A stretch of 64,000 bases of DNA from Promethearchaeota archaeon (GTDB taxonomy: Archaea; Asgardarchaeota; Lokiarchaeia; Sigyniarchaeales; SOKP01). Shown here piece after piece: positions 31,480-41,823 of the stretch (position 1 is its first letter; each line of letters begins with the position of its first letter). The notes below the pieces were generated by a model that had not been told where the DNA came from, did no database searches, and saw only the letters and a program-made list of their open reading frames with translations. Position numbers and translations under genes: made by a program. The DNA lies in contig JAEOTA010000043.1 in assembly GCA_016840085.1 (NCBI GenBank), positions 32,488 through 96,487 on the forward strand. Direction: 5' to 3'.

Positions 31480-32741
31480 TCTAATAATAAATCTTTATCA
31501 TATTTCAATTCTTTATGAATCAAACCTTGTTTCATACCTTTTCTTAAATCCTTTCTTTTTCTGGCGAAAAATTTATGTAATCCTGCACTATCAACATCTT
31601 TAGGTGCTTCAACAAAACAGGATCGATTTTTCTCATTTTCAGGAGTAATTTCTTCCCAAAAAACAGTTCTTTTTTGCTGGTCTGAGATGTGTGCCATCTT
31701 AGCAAAGATAGATAGATTTTTTCCTTGTTCTCCAGTATAAATAGGTTCTCCGCCACTCTTCATAACTTCTATGAACTGTTCTGTTGACTTTATAAAAGAG
31801 TATCTCCAATCTCTTGGTAGGTTATTTCCATATGTGTTTATTTCTCCATTGCTACACACTACAATTGGAGGGAACTGGGGACTATTTGATACAAAATTAC
31901 CACCGCATGTACATTGATTTATCCACACTAGTCCTTTTGTACCAGATATTTCAATAAATTCATCACACACATAGTAGTTACTAGGGTAATATAGATTTGG
32001 AGCTAATGTAATTTCCATAGTACCAACTTTAGGAGGATCATCAGGATATTTGCTTGGATATTTCCAAAATATGTAACTTGGTCCATCATATACTACTGAA
32101 AAATAATCAATCCAGCTATATATTTTTTCAACTTGCTTTTGGCCCATTAGCCAGAGAGCCATAGAAAATTTATGAATACCATCATCGTAAACCCATGGAC
32201 CTCCACCGGTTATATCAAAATTCTGACGCCATCCAAGTGATTTAATATCTCTTGGCATACTGGGGCCTCCAGCCATTATTGAATTAATTCTAAAATTTAA
32301 TAATTCTCCAATAATCCCATTATCCAGTAATTCTTTTGCTTTTAAGTAAATAGGATAAAAGCGAAAATTTTCAAATAATTTTAATTTAACTTTCTTTTCT
32401 TTGCATATATTTATCATTTTTTCGCAATCTGTTATTGTGTGAGCCATTGGTTTCTGAACCGAAATTCCTTGAACTCCTGCTTTAGCACAATATTCTGTCA
32501 TTGGTCCATGGAGATGATGAGGGGTTAAAATTTCGACTATATCTAAATCTTCCTTATCAACCATTTTCCGATAATCTGGATAAACTTTTAAGGTTCTCAA
32601 GCCCCATCGTTCTAATTTCTCTCTGGCATTCTTAATATCAATATCAGAAACAGCAATAAGTTCTGTATCTTGCGAATGAAGATATCCTAATACATTTAAG
32701 TTTGCAATATCACCGCAACCGATTATTCCAACTCTTAACAT
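31476..32741 (-). CDS. Gfo/Idh/MocA family oxidoreductase (paralogue, convergent)
   Basis: LRVGIIGCGDIANLNVLGYLHSQD, ISVQKPMAHTITDCEKMI. Confidence 0.9.
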   Translation of the reverse strand: MLRVGIIGCGDIANLNVLGYLHSQDTELIAVSDIDIKNAREKLERWGLRTLKVYPDYRKMVDKEDLDIVEILTPHHLHGPMTEYCAKAGVQGISVQKPMAHTITDCEKMINICKEKKVKLKLFENFRFYPIYLKAKELLDNGIIGELLNFRINSIMAGGPSMPRDIKSLGWRQNFDITGGGPWVYDDGIHKFSMALWLMGQKQVEKIYSWIDYFSVVYDGPSYIFWKYPSKYPDDPPKVGTMEITLAPNLYYPSNYYVCDEFIEISGTKGLVWINQCTCGGNFVSNSPQFPPIVVCSNGEINTYGNNLPRDWRYSFIKSTEQFIEVMKSGGEPIYTGEQGKNLSIFAKMAHISDQQKRTVFWEEITPENEKNRSCFVEAPKDVDSAGLHKFFARKRKDLRKGMKQGLIHKELKYDKDLLLD

Positions 32742-32866
32742 AATTCATTAGCTAGCAAATAATATTCTTAATCTATTAAATTGACTTAAAATTTTAAATC
32801 TTTATAAAAATATATACATATCATTAAAAATTATAATTTAGCAATAGGAAATTTCAAGAGAAAACG

Positions 32867-33022
32867 ATGAAAGCAATATCCCTCTTTTTCAATATGCTTA
32901 ATAGAGATTTTCTACAAACTTATGATAATAAGCGGGTCAAATATCGGCGTTTATTCTCATTTTGTAAGTGATCATTGTCATTATTGGGAAGATGGAGGTT
33001 TATTTAAGGTAACTAAATTATG
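32867..33022 (+). pseudogene. relic of a sulfatase (alkaline-phosphatase superfamily): N-terminal and mid-domain pieces joined in different frames
   Basis: MKAISLFFNMLNRDFLQTYDNK... then frame-shifted GVYSHFVSDHCHYWEDGGLF, both resembling sulfatase signatures; active-site Cys/Ser region absent. Confidence 0.75.
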
Positions 33023-34225
33023 AATTTTTCATTATTAATAAAACCTGTCTCAGCTGATTGTAATCTTAGATGTGAGTATTGTTTTTATATTGATCATCTA
33101 GATAATGTAGAAAAAAAACCAAGAATGTCTGATAATACATTAGAAGCCATGATTAAAAGTTATATGAAGACTGATCAAAACAATCAATACGCTTTTGGGT
33201 GGCAAGGTGGTGAACCTACATTATTGGGGATAAAATTCTGGGAAAGAGTTATAGAACTTCAAAAAAAATATGCACCCCCTGGAGCTGTTATTAGTAACGG
33301 ACTTCAAACTAATGGAACTCTTATTACAGATGAGATGGCACAATTTTTTGCGGAATATCGGTTTCTTCTTGGTGTAAGTCTTGATGGACCTGCATATCTC
33401 CATGATTATTACAGAAAAACAATAGGTCAGAAACCTACTCACTCACTTGTCATGCGTGGTATTGATCGATTAAAAAAATATCATGTTGATTTCAATATTC
33501 TAATTTTAGTTAATAATAAAACTGTAAAAAAAGCGAGAGAAATCTATCTTTATTTAAAAAATCATGGGTTCAATTACCACCAATACATTCCTTGTGTAGA
33601 ATTTGATGAAAACGGTAATCTCAAACACTTTTCCATAACAGGTGAAGAATGGGGTGATTTCTTATGTGAACTTTTTGATGAATGGATAAAAGAGGATATA
33701 AATCAGATCTCAATTCGATTATTTGACTCTATAATAAATTATTTAGTAAATAAACAATATACTGTCTGTTATATGGGAAGTGATTGCTGTCAATATTTTG
33801 TGGTTGAATATGATGGCAGCATTTATCCCTGTGATTTTTTTGTTCAAGAAAATCTATTATTAGGAAATATAATGAAAGGAGATTGGAGAGATTTCTTAAT
33901 ATCTCCTATTTATAAAAAATTTGGAAAACAAAAATCTTTATGGAATGACTACTGCGATAAATGCTCATATCTTAATTTATGTCATGGAGATTGTCAGAAA
34001 TTTCGTAGTGGTGATTATAAATCCTTAAAAAAATTAAGTGTTTTATGTAAAGGATGGAAAAAATTTTATACTTATAATTTATCCCAATTTGAGATACTGG
34101 CAAAAAATTTAAGAGATAATAAAGAAGTTAATGGATCATTTCAAATAAAAAGAAAAAAAATTAATCGTAATTCACCTTGCCCCTGTGGAAGTGGAAAAAA
34201 ATTTAAAAACTGCTGTCTAAGATGA
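33020..34225 (+). CDS. anaerobic sulfatase maturase-like radical SAM/SPASM protein with C-terminal SEC-C motif
   Basis: CNLRCEYCFYID, FGWQGGEPTL, YCDKCSYLNLCHGDCQKFR, NRNSPCPCGSGKKFKNCC. Confidence 0.92.
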   Translation: MNFSLLIKPVSADCNLRCEYCFYIDHLDNVEKKPRMSDNTLEAMIKSYMKTDQNNQYAFGWQGGEPTLLGIKFWERVIELQKKYAPPGAVISNGLQTNGTLITDEMAQFFAEYRFLLGVSLDGPAYLHDYYRKTIGQKPTHSLVMRGIDRLKKYHVDFNILILVNNKTVKKAREIYLYLKNHGFNYHQYIPCVEFDENGNLKHFSITGEEWGDFLCELFDEWIKEDINQISIRLFDSIINYLVNKQYTVCYMGSDCCQYFVVEYDGSIYPCDFFVQENLLLGNIMKGDWRDFLISPIYKKFGKQKSLWNDYCDKCSYLNLCHGDCQKFRSGDYKSLKKLSVLCKGWKKFYTYNLSQFEILAKNLRDNKEVNGSFQIKRKKINRNSPCPCGSGKKFKNCCLR

Positions 34226-34438
34226 CATTTTTAAGCAGGGATTAAGTTATTTTCTTACTATTTCTTTTATTTATCATAATTTTCTTGAATTTAGTTTTGT
34301 CTGGAGATCCCCGACAAATAGCTCCATTTCTCATTTTAATTGTTTTATTTTCGAATAATTATTAAAAAATAAAACTTTAAAATAAAATGACATTTCAAAC
34401 TATAACCTTAGTATTTATTTTTAAAAAAAGATATTGGG

Positions 34439-34876
34439 TTGAATATAAAAATGGTTGACGAAAATTTAGTAAATGAGTTAAAAGAAATGAGGAGCAAAGG
34501 TCCAGGCCAACCTTCTGATGCTCTTAAAATGTATGAATTTATTAAGCAACTAGCTGCAGAAAATGAAGAATTAAAAGAAGAATTAGAAGATATGGATAAA
34601 ATGGTTGTCCAAATGGAAGTAACTGATGTAGATTATAAATATTGGGTAAGTTTTGGTGAAGGTGAAGTTAATTATGGTGAAGGTGTAAGTGATGACGCAA
34701 CTGTTACTATGAAAGCAGCTGGAGCAACTTGGACCGGATTGAGTTCAGGTGAGATTGATTCTACTAGTGCATATATGTCGGGAGATCTTGTTATAGAAGG
34801 AAATCTTCAGGATGCAATTGCATATGGAGAGACGCTCGGGCTTGCTATGGAACTAGGTGCAGAATTCTTAGAATAA
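34439..34876 (+). CDS. SCP2-like sterol/lipid-binding domain protein with N-terminal coiled coil
   Basis: ENEELKEELEDMDKMV followed by VSFGEGEVNYGEGVSDDATVTMKAAGATWTGLSSGEID. Confidence 0.75.
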   Translation: MNIKMVDENLVNELKEMRSKGPGQPSDALKMYEFIKQLAAENEELKEELEDMDKMVVQMEVTDVDYKYWVSFGEGEVNYGEGVSDDATVTMKAAGATWTGLSSGEIDSTSAYMSGDLVIEGNLQDAIAYGETLGLAMELGAEFLE

Positions 34877-35013
34877 ATTACTTCTTTTAATAATTTCCTT
34901 TTTTTTTTATATTAATTCTAAATAATAAATTTTAATTTATAACATAAGAATCATTTTTAAGTTGTAATAGTTTTAATTGTATTTTCAATGAAACTATTTT
35001 GGTCTAAAAATAG

Positions 35014-36207
35014 GTGAATGCTTTAAATTCAATTGAACGAGTAAAATCAGCCCTTAATTTCACAGGTCCAGATAAGGTTCCAATATGGAGATTTGGTAGT
35101 GGAAGTGATGTTTATGTTCTTGCCGCTTGGCCAAGTAAGAACTGGAGACCTGGGCATGCTGAAAATGAGATTGGTTTATTTCCGTATGGAAGTGAATACC
35201 TAATAAAATATGGATTATGGAAATGGGATAAACCCGAATGGGCTAAAGATCCTAAATATAAAGATTGGCTAAACTTACCAAGAGAAGAAATTGATGAATT
35301 TGGAACTATATGGATAAAGGGGGGTATAAATACAATGGGACATCCGGGAAGACCCTCACTTACAGATTTTAGCGCATTTGATGAATATTTTGAAAAATAT
35401 ACTCCAAATTTCGATGAAGAAAGCCGATATTCTTTTAGTGTTCAATTAAGCAAAACAAGAACCAAAAAAAAATATCGTATGTGCTCTCTTGGTCTTGGAC
35501 CATTTCAAATTGCCAGTCAGATGCGAGGTTTTAATAGGTTTTTAGTAGATCATTACAAGAATAAAAATGAGCTAAGGAAGCTTTTAAAATATCTTATACA
35601 TATTTATGTTAATTATGAAAAAATGTGGGTAAAATATGATGCTAAACCCCATGGATTTGTTATCTATGATGATCTGGGTGAACAACGAGGGCCCTTTTTC
35701 AGCCCAAAGTTATTTAAAGAATTCTACGAACCAGTGTATAGACCTTTAATTGAAACTGCGCATGAATTAGGTTGTGAATTTCATTTACATTGCTGTGGAA
35801 AGATCGATCCCATAATTCCTTTATTGATTGAATGGGGATTAGATGCAATTGAACTTGATAGCCCCCGAATGACAGGATACCCTGAATTAAATCAATTCAG
35901 AAGAAAAATTATGATATGGGCATGCATAAATATTCAATCGATTTATACGCAAGGAACACCAGAAGAATGTGAAAGAGAAGTTTGGCATATGATTCGTAAT
36001 TTAGGAACTCGAGAAGGGGGTTTTGGTGCTTATTTCTATCCACAAGTAGACCATATTCAAGTACCTGAGTCAAATATTAATGCTTTCATTAAAGGCTTAG
36101 AAAAATATGGTGTTTACAATAATATTCCAGAACATTGGTGGACATCTCCCTTAATTGATGAGTGGAAATACAATAGTGTACCTCCATTGCCACCAAACAA
36201 GCCTTAA
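35014..36207 (+). CDS. uroporphyrinogen decarboxylase/MtaA-CmuA-like family protein
   Basis: VIYDDLGEQRGPFFSPKLFKEFYEPVYRPLIETAHELGCEFHLHCCGKIDPIIPLLIEWGLDAIELDSPR. Confidence 0.85.
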   Translation: MNALNSIERVKSALNFTGPDKVPIWRFGSGSDVYVLAAWPSKNWRPGHAENEIGLFPYGSEYLIKYGLWKWDKPEWAKDPKYKDWLNLPREEIDEFGTIWIKGGINTMGHPGRPSLTDFSAFDEYFEKYTPNFDEESRYSFSVQLSKTRTKKKYRMCSLGLGPFQIASQMRGFNRFLVDHYKNKNELRKLLKYLIHIYVNYEKMWVKYDAKPHGFVIYDDLGEQRGPFFSPKLFKEFYEPVYRPLIETAHELGCEFHLHCCGKIDPIIPLLIEWGLDAIELDSPRMTGYPELNQFRRKIMIWACINIQSIYTQGTPEECEREVWHMIRNLGTREGGFGAYFYPQVDHIQVPESNINAFIKGLEKYGVYNNIPEHWWTSPLIDEWKYNSVPPLPPNKP

Positions 36208-36353
36208 AAAATGTATTGCTTTCCCCCACTCTTCACAAATTTTTTGTTTTCTTACTAAAAATATTCGGAAGATTCGGAAAGTCCTATTTGTTAATAAAGT
36301 CTTTAAAGTAAGAATACTTTTTTGGCTTAATACTTAATAGAATTGATACAAAA

Positions 36354-37103
36354 ATGAATGGAATTCTCTCTGACCTTGGAATTGTCGGAATTACTTACTT
36401 ATACGTTATTTTATCTATTTTTATCCCGCTAATATTATATAAAAAAGAAAAAATTTCTAAATTTGCTGCGCGAAAAGCTGTACACATGTCTGCAGGATTA
36501 GCAATACTAAGTTCCCCATTTTTTTTTTGGCCATTTTGGCCCACAATTATAGCAGCATCTCTCACAATGTTAGTATTTTTCAGTTCAAAAGAGTCTAAGG
36601 TAAAACAACTAAAAGATTTATACGATGCTATCTCTGAGGAACAGGAAGAAGGTTTGAAGAGAGCTTTTCTTCAAGGTCCTTTTTTTTATTGCCTTTCAAT
36701 TACTTCTTTAGTACTTATTTTTGCTATTTTTGCCCCGGACCAATTCTATTTTCCAATAGCAGGCGTTTTAATAATGATAGTTGCTGATACTTTAGCTTCA
36801 GTAATAGGAAAACGTTGGGGAAAAATAGGATTAAGTCTACCTTGGACAAATTCAAAAAGAACCCTTGAGGGATCCTCAACATTCTTCGTAAGCGCATTTT
36901 TATTATGTTTTCTATCGTTTTTTCTATTTGGTTTACTAATTCCAACTTTTCAAGAACCTTTATCTTTTCCTACGATTCTAATTTATTCATTAATTACTAG
37001 CGCAATTGCTACCATAATTGAGCTAATTTCTCCAAGCACGAGTGATGATTTAACTGTTCCAATAGGTAGCACATTAATTATATATGTATTAACTTTACTA
37101 TAG
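36354..37103 (+). CDS. phytol/dolichol kinase-like CTP-dependent isoprenoid kinase
   Basis: ARKAVHMSAGLAIL, ADTLASVIGKRWGK, SKRTLEGSSTFF; multi-TM. Confidence 0.8.
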   Translation: MNGILSDLGIVGITYLYVILSIFIPLILYKKEKISKFAARKAVHMSAGLAILSSPFFFWPFWPTIIAASLTMLVFFSSKESKVKQLKDLYDAISEEQEEGLKRAFLQGPFFYCLSITSLVLIFAIFAPDQFYFPIAGVLIMIVADTLASVIGKRWGKIGLSLPWTNSKRTLEGSSTFFVSAFLLCFLSFFLFGLLIPTFQEPLSFPTILIYSLITSAIATIIELISPSTSDDLTVPIGSTLIIYVLTLL

Positions 37104-37169
37104 CTTCATGATTTTTATTATTCAATGTAAAATTTAATTATATAATATAAGGATTTCAAACTCTCTGTC

Positions 37170-38561
37170 ATGGAAAATACACAAAATTCTTATGATGTAA
37201 TTGTTGTTGGGGCTGGTACTGGAGGTACAACTGCTGCAAGATTTGCAGCTAAAAATGGTTTAAAAGTGTGTTTAATTGATAGAAAGCAAAGAGATCAAAT
37301 TGGGGATAAAATATGCGGTGACGCTGTAGGAAATGAAATTTTTGATTTTTTACATATAAATCATCCAAAAAACGAAGAATTATCATGTCACATAAAAGGA
37401 GCAAAACTTTATTCACCAAATCTTAAGAAATGTATTTCTTTGAAAGACCCCAAACAAGCAGGATATATTGTAAATAGACTAGAATTTGGACAGAGATTAT
37501 TGAATGAAGCACTTGATGCTGGTGTAGAGCAATTCTTAGATAATACTATGGCATTAGACTTATTGTATAAAAATGGAGAAGTTAATGGATTGAAGGTTAA
37601 ATTAGCAAATGGAGAAAGAACTGATCTTAAAGGTAATATACTAATTGATGGGAGTGGGTTTTATTCACCGTTAAGAAAGAATATAAGAAGCAATTTAGTT
37701 GAAAAGGAAATTTTAAAAGAAGATAGTATAATATGTTATCGAGAAATAGTTAAATTTCCTCCAAATGAACAAGAAGTCCAAGATCCTGAATATATCTCAA
37801 TTATTCTTGATCAAGAAAAGGCTCCGGGGGGTTATATCTGGTATTTTCCTAAGAATGAATCTTCTGTAAATATTGGAATAGGCTCTTTCATGGATTATGG
37901 GGGTAAAATCAAAAAATTATATCAAAATAATGTATTTAATGAATTTATAAAAACTTCACATTTTCACATAATCTCTACGGGAGGGGGTGTAGTTCCTGTA
38001 AGAAGACCATTGTGGTCATGCGCCGATAATAGAATCATATTTATTGGAGATGCTGGTTGTCAAGTTAATCCTCTCCATGGTGGTGGGATTGATCCCTCTA
38101 TGAGAGCCGGATTTTACGCAGCAAATTCCGCTATAAGCGCTACAGAAAGTGGTGATTATTCAATTAACAAATTATGGAATTATAATTATAATATAATGAC
38201 TAGTTTTGGATCTGAATTTGCTGCTTTAGATTTGTTAAGAATCGTTCTTCAGTCTCTTTCTAATGATGATTTAAATTTTGGGTTAGAACGTGATTTGTTA
38301 AGCGGAGATGAAATTTTACAAATATCATCAACTGGAGAATTGGATCTTTCTTTAATAAATATGGCAATTAAAGCATTCAAGGGTATTTCTCGTCCCAATT
38401 TATTATTAGATTTGAATTATCTTAGAATTAGAATGAAAGAGATCTCTACTCTCTATAATAAATTTCCCATTAAAATCGAAAATTTTTCAGAATGGAAAAA
38501 TAAAGTAATTAAAATTTATGATAAAATTAAAAGAATGATTTCTAATACTAAAAAGAAATAA
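37170..38561 (+). CDS. geranylgeranyl reductase family FAD-dependent oxidoreductase
   Basis: VIVVGAGTGGTTAARFAAKNGLKVCLIDRK, FIGDAGCQVNPLHGGGIDPSMRAG. Confidence 0.92.
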   Translation: MENTQNSYDVIVVGAGTGGTTAARFAAKNGLKVCLIDRKQRDQIGDKICGDAVGNEIFDFLHINHPKNEELSCHIKGAKLYSPNLKKCISLKDPKQAGYIVNRLEFGQRLLNEALDAGVEQFLDNTMALDLLYKNGEVNGLKVKLANGERTDLKGNILIDGSGFYSPLRKNIRSNLVEKEILKEDSIICYREIVKFPPNEQEVQDPEYISIILDQEKAPGGYIWYFPKNESSVNIGIGSFMDYGGKIKKLYQNNVFNEFIKTSHFHIISTGGGVVPVRRPLWSCADNRIIFIGDAGCQVNPLHGGGIDPSMRAGFYAANSAISATESGDYSINKLWNYNYNIMTSFGSEFAALDLLRIVLQSLSNDDLNFGLERDLLSGDEILQISSTGELDLSLINMAIKAFKGISRPNLLLDLNYLRIRMKEISTLYNKFPIKIENFSEWKNKVIKIYDKIKRMISNTKKK

Positions 38562-38584
38562 GAAATTATAAAGATGTGAGATAA

Positions 38585-39403
38585 ATGGTCGATATAGTAA
38601 TTGATGAATATATTGAGCAAGTTACGTATGAATATATAATTAATAAAATTAATAATGAAGGTGCGTTGCATTTTTCTTTAATAGATCCAGATCCCTTAAG
38701 ACAAGGACCAATTAAAGCTGCTAGGATGGCTAAATATGCTGAAGAAGCCGGAACTGATGCGATTTTAATTGGGGGGAGTACTGTCTTTGATCAGGGGTTT
38801 GTAGATAAAACAGTCTTAGCAATAAAGGAAAAAGTAGATGTTCCGATAATTATATTTCCTGGAGGTATTAGCAATATTTCTCAGCATGCTGATGCTATTT
38901 TTTTCATGTCTTTATTAAACTCATCTGATCCTTATTTTATTATTGGTCAACAAGCTCTTGCTTCATATACAATAAAAAGTACTAATCTTGAATGCATATC
39001 AATGGCTTATTTAATAATAGAACCAGGAGCTACTGCTGGATGGATTGGAGATGCAAGACTGCTTCCGAGAAATAAACCTAAATTAACAGCTGCATATGCC
39101 CTTGCAGCAGATATGATCGGATTTAAAATAGTGTATTTAGAAGCTGGTTCTGGAAGTGAAAGAATTCCAGTAGAACATATAAAAACAAGTTCACAAGTTC
39201 TAAATATTCCAATAATCGCAGGAGGAGGCGTTGAAAATAAAGATGATGCGAGAGCGTTTGTAGAAGCAGGTGCAGATATTATTGTGCAAGGGTCATTCAT
39301 CGAAAATCACATACTTAAAGATAATGGAAACTCTTTAAGAGAAATTATAGATAAAATTAAAGATTCTGGTAAATCGGTTAAGAAAAATTATAAATTAAAA
39401 TGA
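38585..39403 (+). CDS. geranylgeranylglyceryl phosphate synthase
   Basis: LHFSLIDPDP, AGTDAILIGGS, IIFPGGISNISQHADAIFFMSLLNS, IIAGGGVENKDDA. Confidence 0.95.
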   Translation: MVDIVIDEYIEQVTYEYIINKINNEGALHFSLIDPDPLRQGPIKAARMAKYAEEAGTDAILIGGSTVFDQGFVDKTVLAIKEKVDVPIIIFPGGISNISQHADAIFFMSLLNSSDPYFIIGQQALASYTIKSTNLECISMAYLIIEPGATAGWIGDARLLPRNKPKLTAAYALAADMIGFKIVYLEAGSGSERIPVEHIKTSSQVLNIPIIAGGGVENKDDARAFVEAGADIIVQGSFIENHILKDNGNSLREIIDKIKDSGKSVKKNYKLK

Positions 39404-39427
39404 AAAACTATTTAAGTTGATGCTCAG

Positions 39428-40300
39428 TTGAAATTTAAAGATGCTATTGAAATACTTCGCCCTATTAATGATTTAATGGGAAGTTTAACAGTTATTATAG
39501 GCATTTTAAATACAAGATCAGGCATTTCTGTAGAAAATTTAATAATTAATTTCATATTCGGAATTTTAACGTACTTCTTTATTGCTGGATCTGGAATGGT
39601 TATAAATGATATTTATGATATTGAAATTGATAAAATAAATAGACCAGAGAGACCAATTCCACGAGGCGCTATAACACTTAAGCACGCTAAATATTTATTT
39701 GCAGTTGTATTAAGCATTGGACTTGTTTTATCAATTATACACAGCTTTATTCTTAGTCTTAATTTTCTTAATGTAATAATCGCAGCAATTTTTGGTTTTA
39801 TGGGATGGTTATACGCAAAATGGGGTAAAAAAAGTGGGTTCTTTGGAAATATTATTGTAAGTATATCCTTTTCAATAGGTTTAATTTATGGAGCTATTTT
39901 AAATGGTTTTGAAATCCCTATTTATATTTATTATTTCTTTTTAACTTGCTTTTTCCTTCTGTTATCTCGCGAAATTATTAAAGGATGCGAAGATATTGAA
40001 GGAGATAAAAAGCAAGGAGTGAAAACATTGGCTATTCAGATAGGTATAAAGAAATCTGCTTATACTTCTATGATATTCGCAATTCTAGCTATAGTTTTCT
40101 TTATTCTACCGATTTTCACTAATATAATAAATATATTTCTATATTCAATTTCAATGGTTTTCGGTATAATAGTCGTACTTTATGCAGTAATTTTAACTTT
40201 TAAAAGCAATTTGAAAAAAGAGAGTTTTTCTAAAATAAGTTTATTACTAAAAACTGGGGCATTTCTAGGCTTGATTACTTTTATTTTCGCAAGCATTTAA
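39428..40300 (+). CDS. digeranylgeranylglyceryl phosphate synthase (UbiA family)
   Basis: NDIYDIEIDKINRPERPIPRGAIT, REIIKGCEDIEGDKKQGVKTLAI. Confidence 0.95.
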   Translation: MKFKDAIEILRPINDLMGSLTVIIGILNTRSGISVENLIINFIFGILTYFFIAGSGMVINDIYDIEIDKINRPERPIPRGAITLKHAKYLFAVVLSIGLVLSIIHSFILSLNFLNVIIAAIFGFMGWLYAKWGKKSGFFGNIIVSISFSIGLIYGAILNGFEIPIYIYYFFLTCFFLLLSREIIKGCEDIEGDKKQGVKTLAIQIGIKKSAYTSMIFAILAIVFFILPIFTNIINIFLYSISMVFGIIVVLYAVILTFKSNLKKESFSKISLLLKTGAFLGLITFIFASI

Positions 40301-40321
40301 TTAAATTTTGTTTTAAATCCC

Positions 40322-41752
40322 CTAATTTTGATACTCTTTTAAAAGTTCCAAAATTTCTTCAACTTTTTTTTCCTTTACGAATTCCTTTAGTTTTTTCTTA
40401 TGTTCTAAATTCATTTCGATAAAAGGTATGGTTTCAATTAATTTTCTTGTTTGTGTAAGACCTAAATACTTTCTTGTATAAATTGCTTCAGAGTATTTAT
40501 ATGTGGTTAAAAATTCACTATCTAGCTTCTTTCTATAAGTTTCTAACATAAAATTAAAATAAATTTTTATTAACTTTTGATCTTTTGGTGAAATCATAGG
40601 TTCGAAAAAGATCTGAATTGGATGAGTTCTATAGGTGTTTCCCGATACATAAATTCCTTTTACATTATAATCATCTTTAATAATCCCTAATCCAACTCTA
40701 CCGTTATAAGAGCCGGTATCTACAGTTCGAACATATAATATGTTAGATTCTACTTTTTGATTTAGAGTATTATCTATTCGAAGATTTAATTTTTTATATT
40801 CATTATTTTGATAATCATTTGCATCAATAACATTTATCTCATTATTTCCCTTATGCTTCATTACTTCCTTTTTTAGTAAATAGTAATTTATCTTTAAGGG
40901 ACTCTTAGCATGATATTCCTTAAGAAACTCATCAAATTCAGAACCAGCACGAAATTTAAATTCTGGTTTTAAAACATAATGTTTTTTGATTAATTGATTT
41001 TGTTTCTTGATTTTTATACCTTCAAATTTTACATTTTCATATTTTGGTAATACTTTCTTTTTAAAAAACCCAATACATATATTTGTTCCTGTATATTCAA
41101 ATATCTTTGTTTCAAATACGATTATTTTATTAATTCTATAAAACTTTAAGAAATCTTTGCGGAATTTATTCGAAACAGATGCGCCAAAAATGAAATTTGA
41201 AGGAATAATATAAATTAAATTCTGAATATTATTTCTCAAATCATTTATCATAGCAATCTGATATAAATCTTGATATCCCTCATTTTTATCCTTGAATAAG
41301 TTTAAATATTTCTGTGTTTCTTTATGTTTTCTAATATAACCTAAATAAAGATAAGGGGGATTTGTAATATGATATAAAGGATATTTTCTGCTCTTCAAAA
41401 AGATAGGAAAACTTTCTAAGTTATCACGTAATTTTATATTATTAGCTGCCACTTTATAAGGTATTCCAAATTTTCCAGCATTATTAATACACTTTTTTAT
41501 CATCTCTGATTGAATATCAGATAAATAAATATGATCTTCAAAAAATCGAACTCGTTTTTCAGGTGAAATTGAATTTAAAATAGGTAAAATTAAATTTCCC
41601 TCACCTGCATATAAATCAATCCATTTAAAACTCCATAATTTATCTTGAATTTCTGGGAAAATATATTTTAAGAAAATATCTTTTGAAGTTAAATGAATAC
41701 CGTATGATCTCCGATAGTTGTTTTCTCTAATTTGGTTTAAATTTTTACTCAT
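40322..41752 (-). CDS. N6-adenine DNA methyltransferase
   Basis: WIDLYAGEGNLILPIL, HITNPPYLYLGYI. Confidence 0.8.
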   Translation of the reverse strand: MSKNLNQIRENNYRRSYGIHLTSKDIFLKYIFPEIQDKLWSFKWIDLYAGEGNLILPILNSISPEKRVRFFEDHIYLSDIQSEMIKKCINNAGKFGIPYKVAANNIKLRDNLESFPIFLKSRKYPLYHITNPPYLYLGYIRKHKETQKYLNLFKDKNEGYQDLYQIAMINDLRNNIQNLIYIIPSNFIFGASVSNKFRKDFLKFYRINKIIVFETKIFEYTGTNICIGFFKKKVLPKYENVKFEGIKIKKQNQLIKKHYVLKPEFKFRAGSEFDEFLKEYHAKSPLKINYYLLKKEVMKHKGNNEINVIDANDYQNNEYKKLNLRIDNTLNQKVESNILYVRTVDTGSYNGRVGLGIIKDDYNVKGIYVSGNTYRTHPIQIFFEPMISPKDQKLIKIYFNFMLETYRKKLDSEFLTTYKYSEAIYTRKYLGLTQTRKLIETIPFIEMNLEHKKKLKEFVKEKKVEEILELLKEYQN

Positions 41753-41823
41753 TTAAAATATACTAATTAGTTCTTTAAAAATTACAGATAGTCTTATTAA
41801 TAAGTTATTCTAAATATAACTTT

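Noticed and set aside
34250-34386. Possible peptide remnant SGDPRQIAPFLILIVLFSNNY in the gap after the maturase
   Set aside because: Too short and hydrophobic-random to support a gene or relic.
36155-36337. 60-aa ORF overlapping the end of the UroD-like gene
   Set aside because: Out-of-frame overlap with a well-supported CDS and no domain signature.
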